From assembly GCF_002204745.1 (NCBI RefSeq), contig NZ_NIRR01000020.1, positions 20,138-84,137 of the forward strand: DNA of 64,000 bases, read 5' to 3'. Shown piece after piece: positions 32,114 through 40,759 of this stretch (position 1 is the stretch's first letter; each line of letters opens with the position of its first letter). Under the pieces are notes generated by a model. It saw only the letters and a program-made list of their open reading frames with translations. It ran no database searches and was not told the DNA's origin. A program made the position numbers and the translations under genes. This stretch comes from Hymenobacter amundsenii. GTDB taxonomy: Bacteria > Bacteroidota > Bacteroidia > Cytophagales > Hymenobacteraceae.

Positions 32114-33206
32114 GGGCCTGGATTGGAAAAGCTGGCTGGGGTGGCGCCGGGCCCAGCCGTTTATCCCACCCCCGTCCCCTCCCCTCCGGGAGTGCGGTGC
32201 TAGACGCGAGTTCGAGGATTTACTGAACGCACCCCTCTCCCGGAGGGGAGGAGACGGGCATGAGGTGCACGGCTGGGCTAAACGCGCCATCTGCTGCCTG
32301 GTAGTAGCAGCAATAAGTTTAACCGCTACCCTGTCCCTGCTGGCGCAAGCGCCCGCCGATATGCCACCCCAAGGCCATTTCCGGCAACCCACGCTGCGGG
32401 TGGGCGAAATCGTGGAGTTCGAGTTGAGCTCCCGGCACGCCCCCGGCCAGGAACTGATTTTTCCCGATTCGGCGGCCAACTTCGCGCCCTTCGAGTACGT
32501 GGGCCGCCGCTACTACCCTACCCGCACCCGCCAGGGCCGCAGCTTCGACCGAGCCGTGTACCAATTGCGCACCTTCCAGCTCGATTCGGTGCAGACGCTA
32601 AGCCTGCCCGTAACCGTGCTGCGTGGCCGCGACACGCTGCTGCTACCCACTACAACGGCCCAGGTGCGGCTAATACGCACGGCTCCGTTGGGCGCGGCGC
32701 GAGGTTCCGAGCCGCCGGCACTACGCCAGAACCTGGAGCTGCGGCCCACGCCGGCCCGCTTCAATTACCCGTACTGGCTGGCCGCGCTGGCCGCGCTGCT
32801 GCTTACAGTGGGCGCACTGGTGCTAGGCTTTCGGCGGCGCCTGCGCCAGCGCTACCGCCGCTACCGCCGCCGGAAAAATCACGCCTATTTTCTGGCTCAG
32901 TACGCCCGCCATGTCGAGCGGTTCACGCTTTCCCGCTCGCTTACTAACATGGAGCGGGCTATCACGCTTTGGAAGAACTACCTCTCCACGCTCGAAGACC
33001 ACAACATCACCAGCCTGACCACCCGCGAAATCGTGGCCCGCTACGAGCACGATGCCGACGTGCGCCTAGCTCTGCAACTGGCCGACCGGGTTATCTACGG
33101 CAACCTGTTCTCCGAAGACGACACCGAAACCGACCTGGCCTTCGACCTACTCCGCACCTTTGCCGAACGGCGCTACGCCACTCAGGGCGAATTGGGAGAA
33201 GTTTGA
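32106..33206 (+). CDS. BatD-like membrane protein with palindrome-encoded N-terminal insert
   Basis: 366 residues from GTG 32106, overlapping the DUF58 stop by eight bases. Residues of about 15-58 are encoded by a palindrome (32150-32279). A hydrophobic segment (CCLVVAAISLTATLSLLA) then acts as signal or anchor. A beta-rich region follows (LRVGEIVEFELSSRHAPGQE, VYQLRTFQLDSVQTLSLPV), then a transmembrane helix near residue 225 (WLAALAALLLTVGALVLGF) and a basic cytoplasmic helix-rich tail (YRRYRRRKNHAYFLAQYARH). This layout resembles the BatD/DUF4381-like partners of DUF58 proteins. No downstream VWA (BatA/BatB) genes are present; a tRNA follows. Translation may alternatively begin beyond the palindrome. 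Confidence 0.7.
   Translation: MDKGLDWKSWLGWRRAQPFIPPPSPPLRECGARREFEDLLNAPLSRRGGDGHEVHGWAKRAICCLVVAAISLTATLSLLAQAPADMPPQGHFRQPTLRVGEIVEFELSSRHAPGQELIFPDSAANFAPFEYVGRRYYPTRTRQGRSFDRAVYQLRTFQLDSVQTLSLPVTVLRGRDTLLLPTTTAQVRLIRTAPLGAARGSEPPALRQNLELRPTPARFNYPYWLAALAALLLTVGALVLGFRRRLRQRYRRYRRRKNHAYFLAQYARHVERFTLSRSLTNMERAITLWKNYLSTLEDHNITSLTTREIVARYEHDADVRLALQLADRVIYGNLFSEDDTETDLAFDLLRTFAERRYATQGELGEV
32150..32279. repeat. Palindrome inside the N-terminal codons of the BatD-like gene
   Basis: Imperfect inverted repeat. Left arm GCCCAGCCG (32151) through CCCTCCGGGAG. Right arm CTCTCCCGGAGGGGAGG through CGGCTGGGC (32278). The loop is about 40 bases. The reading frame of the host gene is open through it. 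Confidence 0.85.
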
Positions 33207-33523
33207 GAGGGAAGCATCGCACCACTGCCGCATAAACCGGCCGTCTACTGCAACGCGCTTTGCACCTACACTACCCGGAACCAAGGCGAGTACTGCACGC
33301 TGCCAGCAATGGCTCATTCGGCGCGTTTTTACCGTAAACATTGCCCTCAGACTGACTCCGTTGGTCTGGCATCGTTCAAAAACGAGGCGCAAAGTGGCGC
33401 TCCTACCGGCTGAACACTCCGCCTATGGAATTGCTGTATGGCAAGGACACTGGAGGCTTAAAGCAAGTTTCAGTGCTCATCGGGAAGCAGATTTCGGGTA
33501 TGGCATCCGCAGCCCCACAAAAC
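33207..33523. other. Intergenic region before tRNA-Lys
   Basis: About 315 bases between the BatD-like stop and the tRNA terminator. An open frame (33160-33549) runs through it but has no family features, overlaps the upstream gene and ends in the terminator stem, so it is not listed as a gene. No repeats of the families seen elsewhere are evident. Confidence 0.5.
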
Positions 33524-33560
33524 AAAAAAGGCCTCACTACGCAGCGTAGTGAGGCCTTTT
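33524..33560 (-). terminator. Terminator of tRNA-Lys
   Basis: On the minus strand AAAAGGCCTCACTACG pairs with CGTAGTGAGGCCTTTTTT, a near-perfect stem with a T-run, starting right at the CCA end of the tRNA. Confidence 0.9.
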
Positions 33561-33635
33561 GGTGATCCCGCTGGGATTCGAACCCAGGACCCATACATTA
33601 AAAGTGTATTGCTCTACCAGCTGAGCTACAGAATC
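33560..33635 (-). tRNA. tRNA-Lys (UUU), CCA encoded
   Basis: Read on the minus strand it starts GATTCTGTAGCTCAGCTGGT. The D arm GCTC/GAGC, anticodon loop CTTTTAA within stem ATACA/TGTAT (anticodon TTT), T arm CTGGG-TTCGAAT-CCCAG and acceptor GATTCTG/CGGGATC (with G-T pairs) are all complete. Discriminator A at 33563 is followed by genomically encoded CCA (33562-33560). Confidence 0.96.
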
Positions 33636-33813
33636 AATTCCCGACCATTGGCTGAATGCTTTTCGGAAGGGAGTGCAAAAGTAGCGGGGCATTCCGAACT
33701 GTGCAAGGTCTGCCCAGCATTTTTATGCATACCAGCCTTTTTTCACAGGTAATCAGCTGATTATCACAGGGAATATTTTCGCTGCCCGACGCTTTGCCTC
33801 CCCGCTTGCGACT

Positions 33814-35553
33814 CTATAACTTGGCCATTTCGGCTTGCACAAAGTCGGCGAGGGTACGCAGATACTCGGTGCTGAAGTCGAAGCGGATGCCGGCGGCGGC
33901 GTAAATCTCGCCGATGGGCGCAGTATAGCCCAGCGCTAGCGCCCGTTGGTAGCTTGCGAGGGCCTCCTGCGGGTTCTGGCGGTATTTGCGCCACACGGCA
34001 ATGGCGCCGAGTTGGGCCATTGCATATTCAATGTAGTAAAAGGGTACTTCGTAGAGGTGGAGCTGCTTTTGCCAGAGGTAAGGCTTGATATTCTCCAGCC
34101 CCTGCCAGTCTACAGTACGCTGGTTGAACTCATCGAACAGCTCGACCCAGCGGGTATGGCGCTCCTGCTCAGTGTGGGTCGGGTTCTCGTACACCCAATG
34201 CTGAAATTTATCGATGGTAGCCACCCAGGGGAAGGTTTCGAGGACGCTTTCGAGATGGGTGCGCTTGGCCCGGCGCAGCTCGTCGGGGTCAGTGAAGAAC
34301 ACGTCCCAGTGGTCGAGGCTGAGCAGCTCCATGCTCATGGAGGCTAGCTCGGCTACTTCGGAGGGTGGGTGCTTGTCGGCGCTCAGGGGCAGGCGACGCG
34401 TAAGGAAGCTGTGCACGGCGTGGCCGCCTTCATGGAGCATGGTCACTACATCGCGCAGCGAAGACGTGGCGTTCATGAAGATGAAGGGTACGCCAGTTTC
34501 GTCGAGCGGGTAGTTGTAGCCGCCGGGAGCCTTGCCCTTGCGGCTTTCCAGGTCGAGGTTGCCCATCTGGCCCATCGTGCGCAGGCACTGGCCCAGGAAC
34601 GGGTCGAGGCGGTCGAAAACAACCGTTGTCTTCTCCAGCAATTCTGCGCCCGTGGCAAATGGCCGCAATGGCGCCTGGCCCGACACGTCCACGTCGAGGT
34701 CCCAGGGGCGCAGCTCGGGCAGGTTCAGGTCTTGGCGGCGGGCCAGGTCAAGGTCGTCGATGAGCGGCACTACGGTTTCGCGGATGGCCCGGTGGAAGTT
34801 AAGCGTGTCCTGGGGCGAGTAGTCGAAACGGCCCAGGGCGGCGAACATGTAGTCGCGGAAGTTGGCAAAGCCTGCATTCAGGGCCACTTGGTGGCGAAGG
34901 CCGATAAGGCGGGAATACAGCTCATCAAGCGCCTTCGAGTCCTGCATGCGGCGAGCCTGCACGGCCCGCCAAGCGGTTTCGCGCACAGCCCGGTCGGGGC
35001 TTTTGAGGCGGTCGGCGGCCCGGGGCAACGTCAGCTCCTCGCCGTCGAGCGTTACGGTCATGGCCCCGGCCAGGGCAGCATATTGCTGCTGCTGGGTACT
35101 GATTTCGGTTTTGAGCGGGATGTTTTCGGGCCGGAATATTTCCAGTGCCTGCCGCACCGACCGGACAAACACCCGGTAGCGGCCCTCATCAAGACCCGTG
35201 AGAAATTCCGAGCCGATCATCTTCTCGTTCAGGGCGTGGTCGTAGGGGGCCACGTTGGGCTCGATTTCGTTCACGAAGTACTGGAACGCCTCGGTGCGGC
35301 CGCCATCCTGGGTGTCACAGGTCATGCGAATGTAGCGCCAGGCTAGGTCCTCGCTCAGAGCCGCTTCCAGCTCCGAGCGGTTGAGCAGCCAGCGCTCCAG
35401 CTCCGGAGCCGAAGTAATTTCCCGGTCGCGCAGCTCCATGAAGTAAGGCTCGATGGTGGCCCAGTCGGTGACGGTAAAGGCCTCGGGCAAGTAGTGGCGC
35501 GGGGGGCGTTGGGTATCGGTAGCCAGGTCGGCAGTAGGAGCAGAATGCATCAT
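33814..35553 (-). CDS. M3-family oligoendopeptidase (PepF-like)
   Basis: 579-residue zinc metallopeptidase. The HEXXH zinc site is MLHEGGHAVHSF (about H374), with the third ligand region PPSEVAELASMSMELL. The lead-in ATSSLRDVVTMLHEGGHA and YYIEYAMAQLGAIAVWRKY are M3 oligoendopeptidase F marks. Cytoplasmic; cleaves short peptides. The frame opens upstream (MLAACYCGSLFLSS) to 35598. The Met-Met-His start at 35553 or 35550 gives the normal family N-terminus (ADLATDTQRPPRHYLPEAF), so it is preferred. Downstream lies tRNA-Lys on the same strand. Confidence 0.92.
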   Translation of the reverse strand: MMHSAPTADLATDTQRPPRHYLPEAFTVTDWATIEPYFMELRDREITSAPELERWLLNRSELEAALSEDLAWRYIRMTCDTQDGGRTEAFQYFVNEIEPNVAPYDHALNEKMIGSEFLTGLDEGRYRVFVRSVRQALEIFRPENIPLKTEISTQQQQYAALAGAMTVTLDGEELTLPRAADRLKSPDRAVRETAWRAVQARRMQDSKALDELYSRLIGLRHQVALNAGFANFRDYMFAALGRFDYSPQDTLNFHRAIRETVVPLIDDLDLARRQDLNLPELRPWDLDVDVSGQAPLRPFATGAELLEKTTVVFDRLDPFLGQCLRTMGQMGNLDLESRKGKAPGGYNYPLDETGVPFIFMNATSSLRDVVTMLHEGGHAVHSFLTRRLPLSADKHPPSEVAELASMSMELLSLDHWDVFFTDPDELRRAKRTHLESVLETFPWVATIDKFQHWVYENPTHTEQERHTRWVELFDEFNQRTVDWQGLENIKPYLWQKQLHLYEVPFYYIEYAMAQLGAIAVWRKYRQNPQEALASYQRALALGYTAPIGEIYAAAGIRFDFSTEYLRTLADFVQAEMAKL

Positions 35554-35679
35554 AATCGAAGAGAGAAAAAGGCTGCCGCAATAACAGGCCGCCAACAAGA
35601 TAGTACCGCGAAATGAGCTACCGAATTAGCCGGTCGCGAGAGTTACGCACGTTTTTCTGTGCTCAATCCGACCAGAACC

Positions 35680-35805
35680 ATGCCAGCCGCCCACGCCCGG
35701 CAGTTCTGGCAGCTAACCTGGGCGTACATCACCAAAACCAAAACGCCCATCACCCTGCGCAACGTACAGGATGACGGGCAGCATTTCAGCGCTTTCCGGG
35801 AATGA
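35680..35805 (+). CDS. Possible 41-residue peptide
   Basis: Short ORF starting MPAAHARQFWQLTWAYITKT and ending in GQHFSAFRE, one base before the convergent reductase stop. It reads like protein (aromatic and charged mix) rather than shadow sequence, and may be a remnant of a longer gene. No promoter or ribosome site is convincing. Family not recognised. Confidence 0.28.
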   Translation: MPAAHARQFWQLTWAYITKTKTPITLRNVQDDGQHFSAFRE

Positions 35806-36915
35806 CTACCCGATTTCAATCACCACGTCGGACGTGAGCGGGTGGCCGACGCAAGTCAGGATGTAGCCCTGGTCCATTTCGGAATCCGAGAGGCCCTCGC
35901 GTTCATCGAGGTGCACTTTGCCCGAGAGGCACTTGCCCCGGCAGGCGGTGCACAGGCCCGCCTGGCAGCTGTAGGGCAGGTCGATGTCCTGGTCGAGGGC
36001 AGCTTCAAGGATGGTCTGGCTGGGTTCGACGGCAAACTGGTACTCGGCGCCCTCGTAGTGTACCGTCACGGTGCGAGTACCGTCCTGGCCTTCATCGGCG
36101 GCAGCCGAGACGTCGCCGTGGCCGTTGGGCTGGGCGGCAGCACTTTCGGCCGTTTCGGCGGCGGCCACGAAACTCTCGCGGCGGATGCGGCTGGCTGGTA
36201 CACCCAGCAGCTCCAGGGCCGACTGGGCTTCGATCATCATGCCATCGGGGCCGCAGAAGAAGTACTCGGCCTGCGCCGCCGGAAACTGGTGGCGTTGCTC
36301 CAGAATGCGCAGCAGCGTGGTGCGGTTGAGGCGGCCGGTGTGCTTGTGCGCGGCCGAGGGCTGCAGGGGCTGGCTGAAGACGTGCTCAACCTGGAAGCGG
36401 TCGGCGTACTGCTGCTCTAACCGGGCCAGCTGGGCAGCAAAAATCACCGACTCTTCGTTGCGGTTGCCGTACACGAGCAGCACGTGGCTCTTGGGCTCAT
36501 CGCGGAGAATAGCCTTGAGCATGCTCATGAGCGGGGTGATGCCCGAGCCGGCGCCCACCAGCACGATGGAACGGGCCGCCTGGGGCTGGGGCGCGAGCGT
36601 AAAGTTGCCCAACGGGGCCATCACCTCCAGCTGCTGGCCCACCTGCACGGTATCGAGCAGATAGTTACTCACCAGCCCGCCCGATACGCGCTTGACCGTG
36701 ACGGCCAGGCGCGGAGCCTCGCCGGGGGTGCTGCTGAGCGAGTAGGCCCGGCGCTCCTTTTTGCCGCCGGGGCCGCAGGGCAGAATCAGGGTCAGGAACT
36801 GGCCCGGCTGGCTGGCCACCGGCTGGCGGTCGGCCCGCTCGAAGTGAATGGTAACGGCATCGGCGGTTTCCTGGGTGAGTTCAACTACGTTCAGCGTCAG
36901 GTATGGGCTACTCAT
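35806..36915 (-). CDS. PaaE-like ferredoxin/flavin oxidoreductase (FAD, NAD(P)H, 2Fe-2S)
   Basis: 369 residues. The N-terminal flavin domain has QPGQFLTLIL and RRAYSLSSTP (FAD RxYSxxS). The NAD-binding domain has LVGAGSGITPLMSMLKAIL and YFFCGPDGMM. The C-terminal plant-type 2Fe-2S ferredoxin domain has DIDLPYSCQAGLCTACRGKC (CX4CX2C) and ILTCVGHP for the fourth Cys. This order is that of PaaE-type electron-transfer reductases that feed mono- or dioxygenases; no oxygenase is adjacent. About 43 codons upstream of the Met at 36915 are open but pass into a palindrome, so 36915 is chosen. Confidence 0.9.
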   Translation of the reverse strand: MSSPYLTLNVVELTQETADAVTIHFERADRQPVASQPGQFLTLILPCGPGGKKERRAYSLSSTPGEAPRLAVTVKRVSGGLVSNYLLDTVQVGQQLEVMAPLGNFTLAPQPQAARSIVLVGAGSGITPLMSMLKAILRDEPKSHVLLVYGNRNEESVIFAAQLARLEQQYADRFQVEHVFSQPLQPSAAHKHTGRLNRTTLLRILEQRHQFPAAQAEYFFCGPDGMMIEAQSALELLGVPASRIRRESFVAAAETAESAAAQPNGHGDVSAAADEGQDGTRTVTVHYEGAEYQFAVEPSQTILEAALDQDIDLPYSCQAGLCTACRGKCLSGKVHLDEREGLSDSEMDQGYILTCVGHPLTSDVVIEIG

Positions 36916-36985
36916 ATTGGAATGCAGGGCTTGCGGGTGGATTTTAAACACAAAGTTCGGTATTCGATATTTGTTTTCCGCACCG

Positions 36986-37106
36986 AACGTCATGCTGAGC
37001 GAAGCGGAGCGGAGTCGAAGCATCTCTCCCGCATTGCTATCCAAATATCAGAGCTACTATTGCGGTAGAGATGCTTCGACTCCGCTCCGCTTCGCTCAGC
37101 ATGACA
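36986..37106. repeat. Palindromic element, GTCATGCTGAGCG family (copy 6)
   Basis: Left arm CGTCATGCTGAGCGAAGCGG to AAGCATCTCTCCCGC. Right arm GCGGTAGAGATGCTTCGACT to CGCTCAGCATGAC. Arms of about 45 bases, loop about 25. It occupies the divergent space between the PaaE-like and M23 genes. Arms are nearly exact. Confidence 0.92.
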
Positions 37107-37133
37107 GCCTATCAAGAACAACGAAAATCCCCC

Positions 37134-37832
37134 ATGCTCTCCCAACTACTCCAACGCCACCAGGCCGATTTCGGCCCCGTTCTGCCTGTTGACCTCAATG
37201 CGCCCACTGTGGCCCGCCTCGATTTCACGGCCGCCAACCCCTTGCTCGCCGACGAGAGCCTGCGTGATACGGCCGCTTTCGAGGAACTCGTGGCTCGCCT
37301 GCTGGCCAACCAAAATGCGCTGATTGGCGTGGGCGGCTACCTCGAAAACCGCGTTATCTACCGCCGCAGCCCCGGCCTGTTCGATGCCGACCCCACGGTG
37401 CCCGCCCGCTCCCTGCACCTGGGCGTTGACGTGTGGCTGCGGGCCGGCACGCCGGTACTGGCCCCGCTGGCGGCCACCGTGCATAGCTTCCAGGACAACG
37501 AAGGCCACGGCAACTACGGTCCCACCGTCATCCTGGAGCACGAGCTGGAAGGCACCACTTTTTATACGCTCTACGGCCATCTCAGCCGACGCGAAACCGA
37601 TCTACTCCGCCCCGGCCTCACCATCGAAAAGGGCCAGAATTTCGCCGAAGTCGGCCCCGCCCCCGAAAACGGCGACTGGCCGCCCCACCTGCACTTTCAG
37701 GTAATAGCCGATTTGCAGGGCCGCGTGGGCGACTTCCCCGGCGTGGCCTTGGTAGCCGAGCGCGACCAATGGGCCGCCCGCTGCCCCGACCCCAACCTGA
37801 TCCTGCAAAGCCGCCACCTGCTCATGGCCTAG
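37134..37832 (+). CDS. M23-family (LytM-like) metallopeptidase domain protein
   Basis: 232 residues with no signal peptide. The zinc-site pattern is ARSLHLGVDVWLRAGTPVLAP (HxxxD), and WPPHLHFQVI gives the late HxH. Between them, YGPTVILEHELEGTTFYTLYGHLS is the usual M23 core with its His. Members cleave peptidoglycan cross-bridges, but the lack of an export signal in this copy leaves the location open. ATG at 37134 is chosen because upstream codons lie in the palindrome. The TAG stop abuts the giant palindrome. Confidence 0.87.
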   Translation: MLSQLLQRHQADFGPVLPVDLNAPTVARLDFTAANPLLADESLRDTAAFEELVARLLANQNALIGVGGYLENRVIYRRSPGLFDADPTVPARSLHLGVDVWLRAGTPVLAPLAATVHSFQDNEGHGNYGPTVILEHELEGTTFYTLYGHLSRRETDLLRPGLTIEKGQNFAEVGPAPENGDWPPHLHFQVIADLQGRVGDFPGVALVAERDQWAARCPDPNLILQSRHLLMA

Positions 37833-38073
37833 GATCACGGATTAGCGCGGATTTTAACGGATTTAGCTTCGCTGTCTTTCGGTTCACGGATCTTGTAGTC
37901 GGGCCTCCCGGTACCTCTCGCGTCGTCAGGTCTTCTGTATTTCTCCGGTTCTCTAAAAAAAGCAGCCAGCCACCTCAATTGAGGTGGCTGGCTGCTTTTC
38001 AATCGTCTACAAAATCCGTGATCCGAAGGACAGCGAAGCTAAATCCGTTAAAATCCGCGCTAATCCGTGATCT
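37832..38073. repeat. 242-bp giant palindrome filling a convergent stop-to-stop gap
   Basis: Arms of about 67 bases (37832-37898 and 38007-38073) match with only about five differences. They start GGATCACGGATTAGCGCGGA and include GGATTTAGCTTCGCTGTC. Inside lies a second perfect stem (37957-37999). It begins at the last base of the M23 stop codon and ends one base before the permease stop codon on the other strand. Confidence 0.93.
37957..37999. terminator. Bidirectional terminator nested in the giant palindrome
   Basis: Perfect stem AAAAGCAGCCAGCCACCTC pairing with its complement around a central AATT, with A-run on the left and T-run on the right, so it can work on both strands for the two convergent genes. 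Confidence 0.9.
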
Positions 38074-38074
38074 A

Positions 38075-39289
38075 CTAGTCGAACTTGATGGCTGTTACGG
38101 GCTTGATGCGCGAAATCAGGTAGGTGGGCACCAGTACGGCCAGCAGGGAGGTGAGGAAAGTAGCCGCGTTGAGGATCAGCACGATCATGAAGTCCCAGTG
38201 GATGGGCACGCGGTCCATGTAGTAGTTTTCGGGGTCGAGCGGGATGGGATGGAAAAAGTACTGCACAGCGCAGAAGCCCAGCCCAATCACGTTGCCGTAG
38301 AAAATGCCCCGCACCGTTAGGCTCAGGCCCCGGAAAAAGAACATGCTCCGAATCTGATTATCGGTGGCCCCGATGGCCTTGAGAACCCCGATCATGTTGG
38401 TGCGTTCCAAAATCATGATGAAAATAGTAGCCACCATGTTGAACGTGGCCACGAAAATGATCAGAATCAGGAAGATGACCACGTTGCGGTTGAGCAACTG
38501 GAGCCAGTCGAAAAGCTGGGCGTACTGGTCGGTAATTTTATCGAGCTTGAGGTCGTAGCGCAGGTTCTCATAGAGGTTATCGGCCACTGGATCGAGGCGA
38601 TTGAAGTCTTTGAGCGTGACTTCGAGGCCGCCCACCAGTGAATCGGGCCAGGCGTTGAGGTCGCGAATCTGCTGGATGTCGCCGATGACGAAGGCCTCGT
38701 CGAACTCATCGAGGCCAGTCTGGTAGATGCCGCTGATTTTGAACTGCCGCACCCGGGGCGGGTTCTGGATGAAGTAGAACAGCGCCTTGTCGCCGACTTT
38801 AAGCCGCAGCTTATCGGCCACTTTGCGCGAGAGCAGCACGTCGTTGCTGGCGGCCGAGTCGGAGAATGTGATGAACTTACCGGATGCCAGGTTCTGGCGC
38901 ATCGAGGAAGGACTGCTTTTCTCGTCGATGCCCTTAATGACCACGCCCAACACCTCATCTTTGGTTTTGATGATGGCCGTTTTGCGGGCGAAAGGCTGGA
39001 GCGAACTCACCTGGGGGTTGCGGCGCAGCTCGCGCACCAGCCGGGGCCCGCTGATGGGCTCGGCCTCCAGCGAGTTGTTGGTGTCGTACTTGCTGATTTG
39101 CAGGTGGGAGCCGAAGGAGAAGATCTTGTTCTGGATTTCGTTGCGAAACCCCTCCAGGATAGCAAAGGACACAATCATCACCGCCAATCCCATGGCAATG
39201 CTGATGATGGCTATCTTTGTCACCGACGAGGTAAACGACCCGGCGTCGGCCCCGTCAATCTTATTAGATATGTACTGCGAAACGTTCAC
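38075..39289 (-). CDS. LolC/LolE-like ABC transporter permease (FtsX family), GTG start
   Basis: 404 residues. The N-terminal membrane segment is IAIISIAMGLAVMIVSFAILEGF, a large periplasmic domain follows, and three C-terminal membrane segments (VVIFLILIIFVATFNMVATIFIMILE, LTVRGIFYGNVIGLGFC, VLILNAATFLTSLLAVLVP) end in the conserved SRIKPVTAIKFD. TNMIGVLKAIGATDNQIRSMF is the FtsX coupling segment. This is the LolC/E-type subunit of lipoprotein-release ABC systems. GTG at 39289 (NVSQYISNK) gives the family N-terminus. A TAGCTTTA box lies about seven bases before it. The open frame extends far upstream into the neighbouring gene and is not real there. No ATPase gene is adjacent. Confidence 0.88.
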   Translation of the reverse strand: MNVSQYISNKIDGADAGSFTSSVTKIAIISIAMGLAVMIVSFAILEGFRNEIQNKIFSFGSHLQISKYDTNNSLEAEPISGPRLVRELRRNPQVSSLQPFARKTAIIKTKDEVLGVVIKGIDEKSSPSSMRQNLASGKFITFSDSAASNDVLLSRKVADKLRLKVGDKALFYFIQNPPRVRQFKISGIYQTGLDEFDEAFVIGDIQQIRDLNAWPDSLVGGLEVTLKDFNRLDPVADNLYENLRYDLKLDKITDQYAQLFDWLQLLNRNVVIFLILIIFVATFNMVATIFIMILERTNMIGVLKAIGATDNQIRSMFFFRGLSLTVRGIFYGNVIGLGFCAVQYFFHPIPLDPENYYMDRVPIHWDFMIVLILNAATFLTSLLAVLVPTYLISRIKPVTAIKFD

Positions 39290-39340
39290 TGGCGTAAAGC
39301 TAGATGAATCCCGGTAGTTTTCCAGTTCCCGCCCCGCCCT

Positions 39341-40594
39341 ATGCCTTCTTTCCTGCCTTCGGGCCTGCTCAGCCTCGCCCTTTTCCTCTCCGACTGCACC
39401 CGCCCGCCCCAGTCGGCGCCAGCAACGGCCACCACCGCCCCCGATACGGTGCTGCGGCAGACTGTGGCCGCTCCGCCCCAGGTGCTGTTGCCCGCCGCCG
39501 CGCCTCTGCAGGTGGGGGCCGCGCAGTTCGATAAGTACCTGCCGCTGCTGAAAGGCAAGCGGGTGGGGCTGGTTGTGAACCAGACGGCCCGCGTGGGCAC
39601 GGCATTTCTGGTCGATACGCTGCTGACCAAGGGCGTCGATGTAAAGGTGATTTTTGGACCGGAACACGGTTTTCGGGGCGAAGCGGCCGACGGGGCTACC
39701 ATCAAAGACGGTAAGGATTCCCGCAGCGGCCTGCCCGCGCTAAGCCTATACGGCGCTACCAAAAAACCGTCGGCCGAAATGCTGCGCGATGTCGATGTGT
39801 TGGTATTCGACATCCAAGACGTGGGGGCGCGCTTCTATACCTTCATCAGCACGATGCACTACGTGATGGAGGCCGCCGCCGAGCAGGGCAAGCAGGTCAT
39901 CATCCTCGACCGCCCCAACCCCAACGGCTGGTACGTGGATGGGCCGGTGCTGGAGCCCAAATACAAAACCTTCGTGGGCATGCACCCGATTCCGGTGGTG
40001 CATGGCCTTACGGTGGGTGAACTGGCCCAGATGATTAACGGCGAGAAGTGGCTAGCCGGGGGCCGGCAGTGCCGCCTGACGGTGATTCCGGTGGCCGGCT
40101 ACACCCACGCCACCCGCTACGAGTTACCGGTGCGCCCCTCCCCCAACCTACCCACCGCCCACAGCGTCGACCTCTACCCCAGCCTCTGCCTGTTCGAGGG
40201 TACCGACGTGAGCGTAGGGCGGGGCACCGACCGGCCGTTCGAGCTCATCGGGGCGCCCACCCAGCCGGCCAGCCGGCCGTTCAGCTTCGTGCCCGCACCC
40301 AACACCGGCTCCCCCACCCCGCCCCAGAACGGCAAGCGCTGCTATGGCCAGGATCTGGCGGGCATCGGCGAAATCGGCTTTACACTTTCCTACCTGATCG
40401 ACTACTACCAGCAAAGCACCGACAAAGCCCACTTCTTTAACGCTGGTTTCGAACGCCTGATGGGCACGGCCGACACCCGCCAGCAAATCATTGCCGGCAA
40501 GTCGGAAGCCGATATCCGCGCCTCCTGGGAGCCGAGGCTGGGCGCTTACAAAGTGATGCGCAAGAAGTATTTGCTCTACCCGGATTTCAACTGA
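39341..40594 (+). CDS. NamZ-like exo-beta-N-acetylmuramidase (DUF1343), lipoprotein
   Basis: 417 residues with a short lipoprotein-type signal (PSGLLSLALFLSDC, Cys at about residue 19). The DUF1343 core is clear: KGKRVGLVVNQTARVG, VIFGPEHGFRG, DIQDVGARFYTFISTMHYVM, ILDRPNPNGWYVDGP, GMHPIPVVHGLTVGELA, YPSLCLFEGTDVSVGRGTDRPFELIG. Characterised members of this family remove terminal MurNAc from peptidoglycan fragments, so it probably recycles cell wall in the periplasm. It is divergent from the permease, with about 50 bases between starts. Confidence 0.9.
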   Translation: MPSFLPSGLLSLALFLSDCTRPPQSAPATATTAPDTVLRQTVAAPPQVLLPAAAPLQVGAAQFDKYLPLLKGKRVGLVVNQTARVGTAFLVDTLLTKGVDVKVIFGPEHGFRGEAADGATIKDGKDSRSGLPALSLYGATKKPSAEMLRDVDVLVFDIQDVGARFYTFISTMHYVMEAAAEQGKQVIILDRPNPNGWYVDGPVLEPKYKTFVGMHPIPVVHGLTVGELAQMINGEKWLAGGRQCRLTVIPVAGYTHATRYELPVRPSPNLPTAHSVDLYPSLCLFEGTDVSVGRGTDRPFELIGAPTQPASRPFSFVPAPNTGSPTPPQNGKRCYGQDLAGIGEIGFTLSYLIDYYQQSTDKAHFFNAGFERLMGTADTRQQIIAGKSEADIRASWEPRLGAYKVMRKKYLLYPDFN

Positions 40595-40659
40595 GCTGGA
40601 GCCTGAGGGCAGGACTTCCGCAAGTGAGGGCCGTATGCTTGTAGCACGAACCGAAGGAC

Positions 40660-40745
40660 GGCGAAGCCAAGCTCCAGCTTCGCGTATGGTTGCTGACCTC
40701 CGAACGACATCGTGCAACGACATGCGAAGCTGGAGCTTCGCGTTA
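40660..40745. repeat. Palindrome between namZ-like gene and fmt
   Basis: AAGCTCCAGCTTCGCGT (40669) pairs with ATGCGAAGCTGGAGCTT (to 40738). Each arm is itself near-palindromic (AAGCTCCAGCTT). It lies 15 bases upstream of the fmt start. Confidence 0.82.
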
Positions 40746-40759
40746 CATCGCTGATAACA

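Noticed and set aside
33160..33549. 129-codon plus-strand frame before tRNA-Lys
   Set aside because: It overlaps the end of the BatD-like gene, ends in the terminator stem and has no family features.
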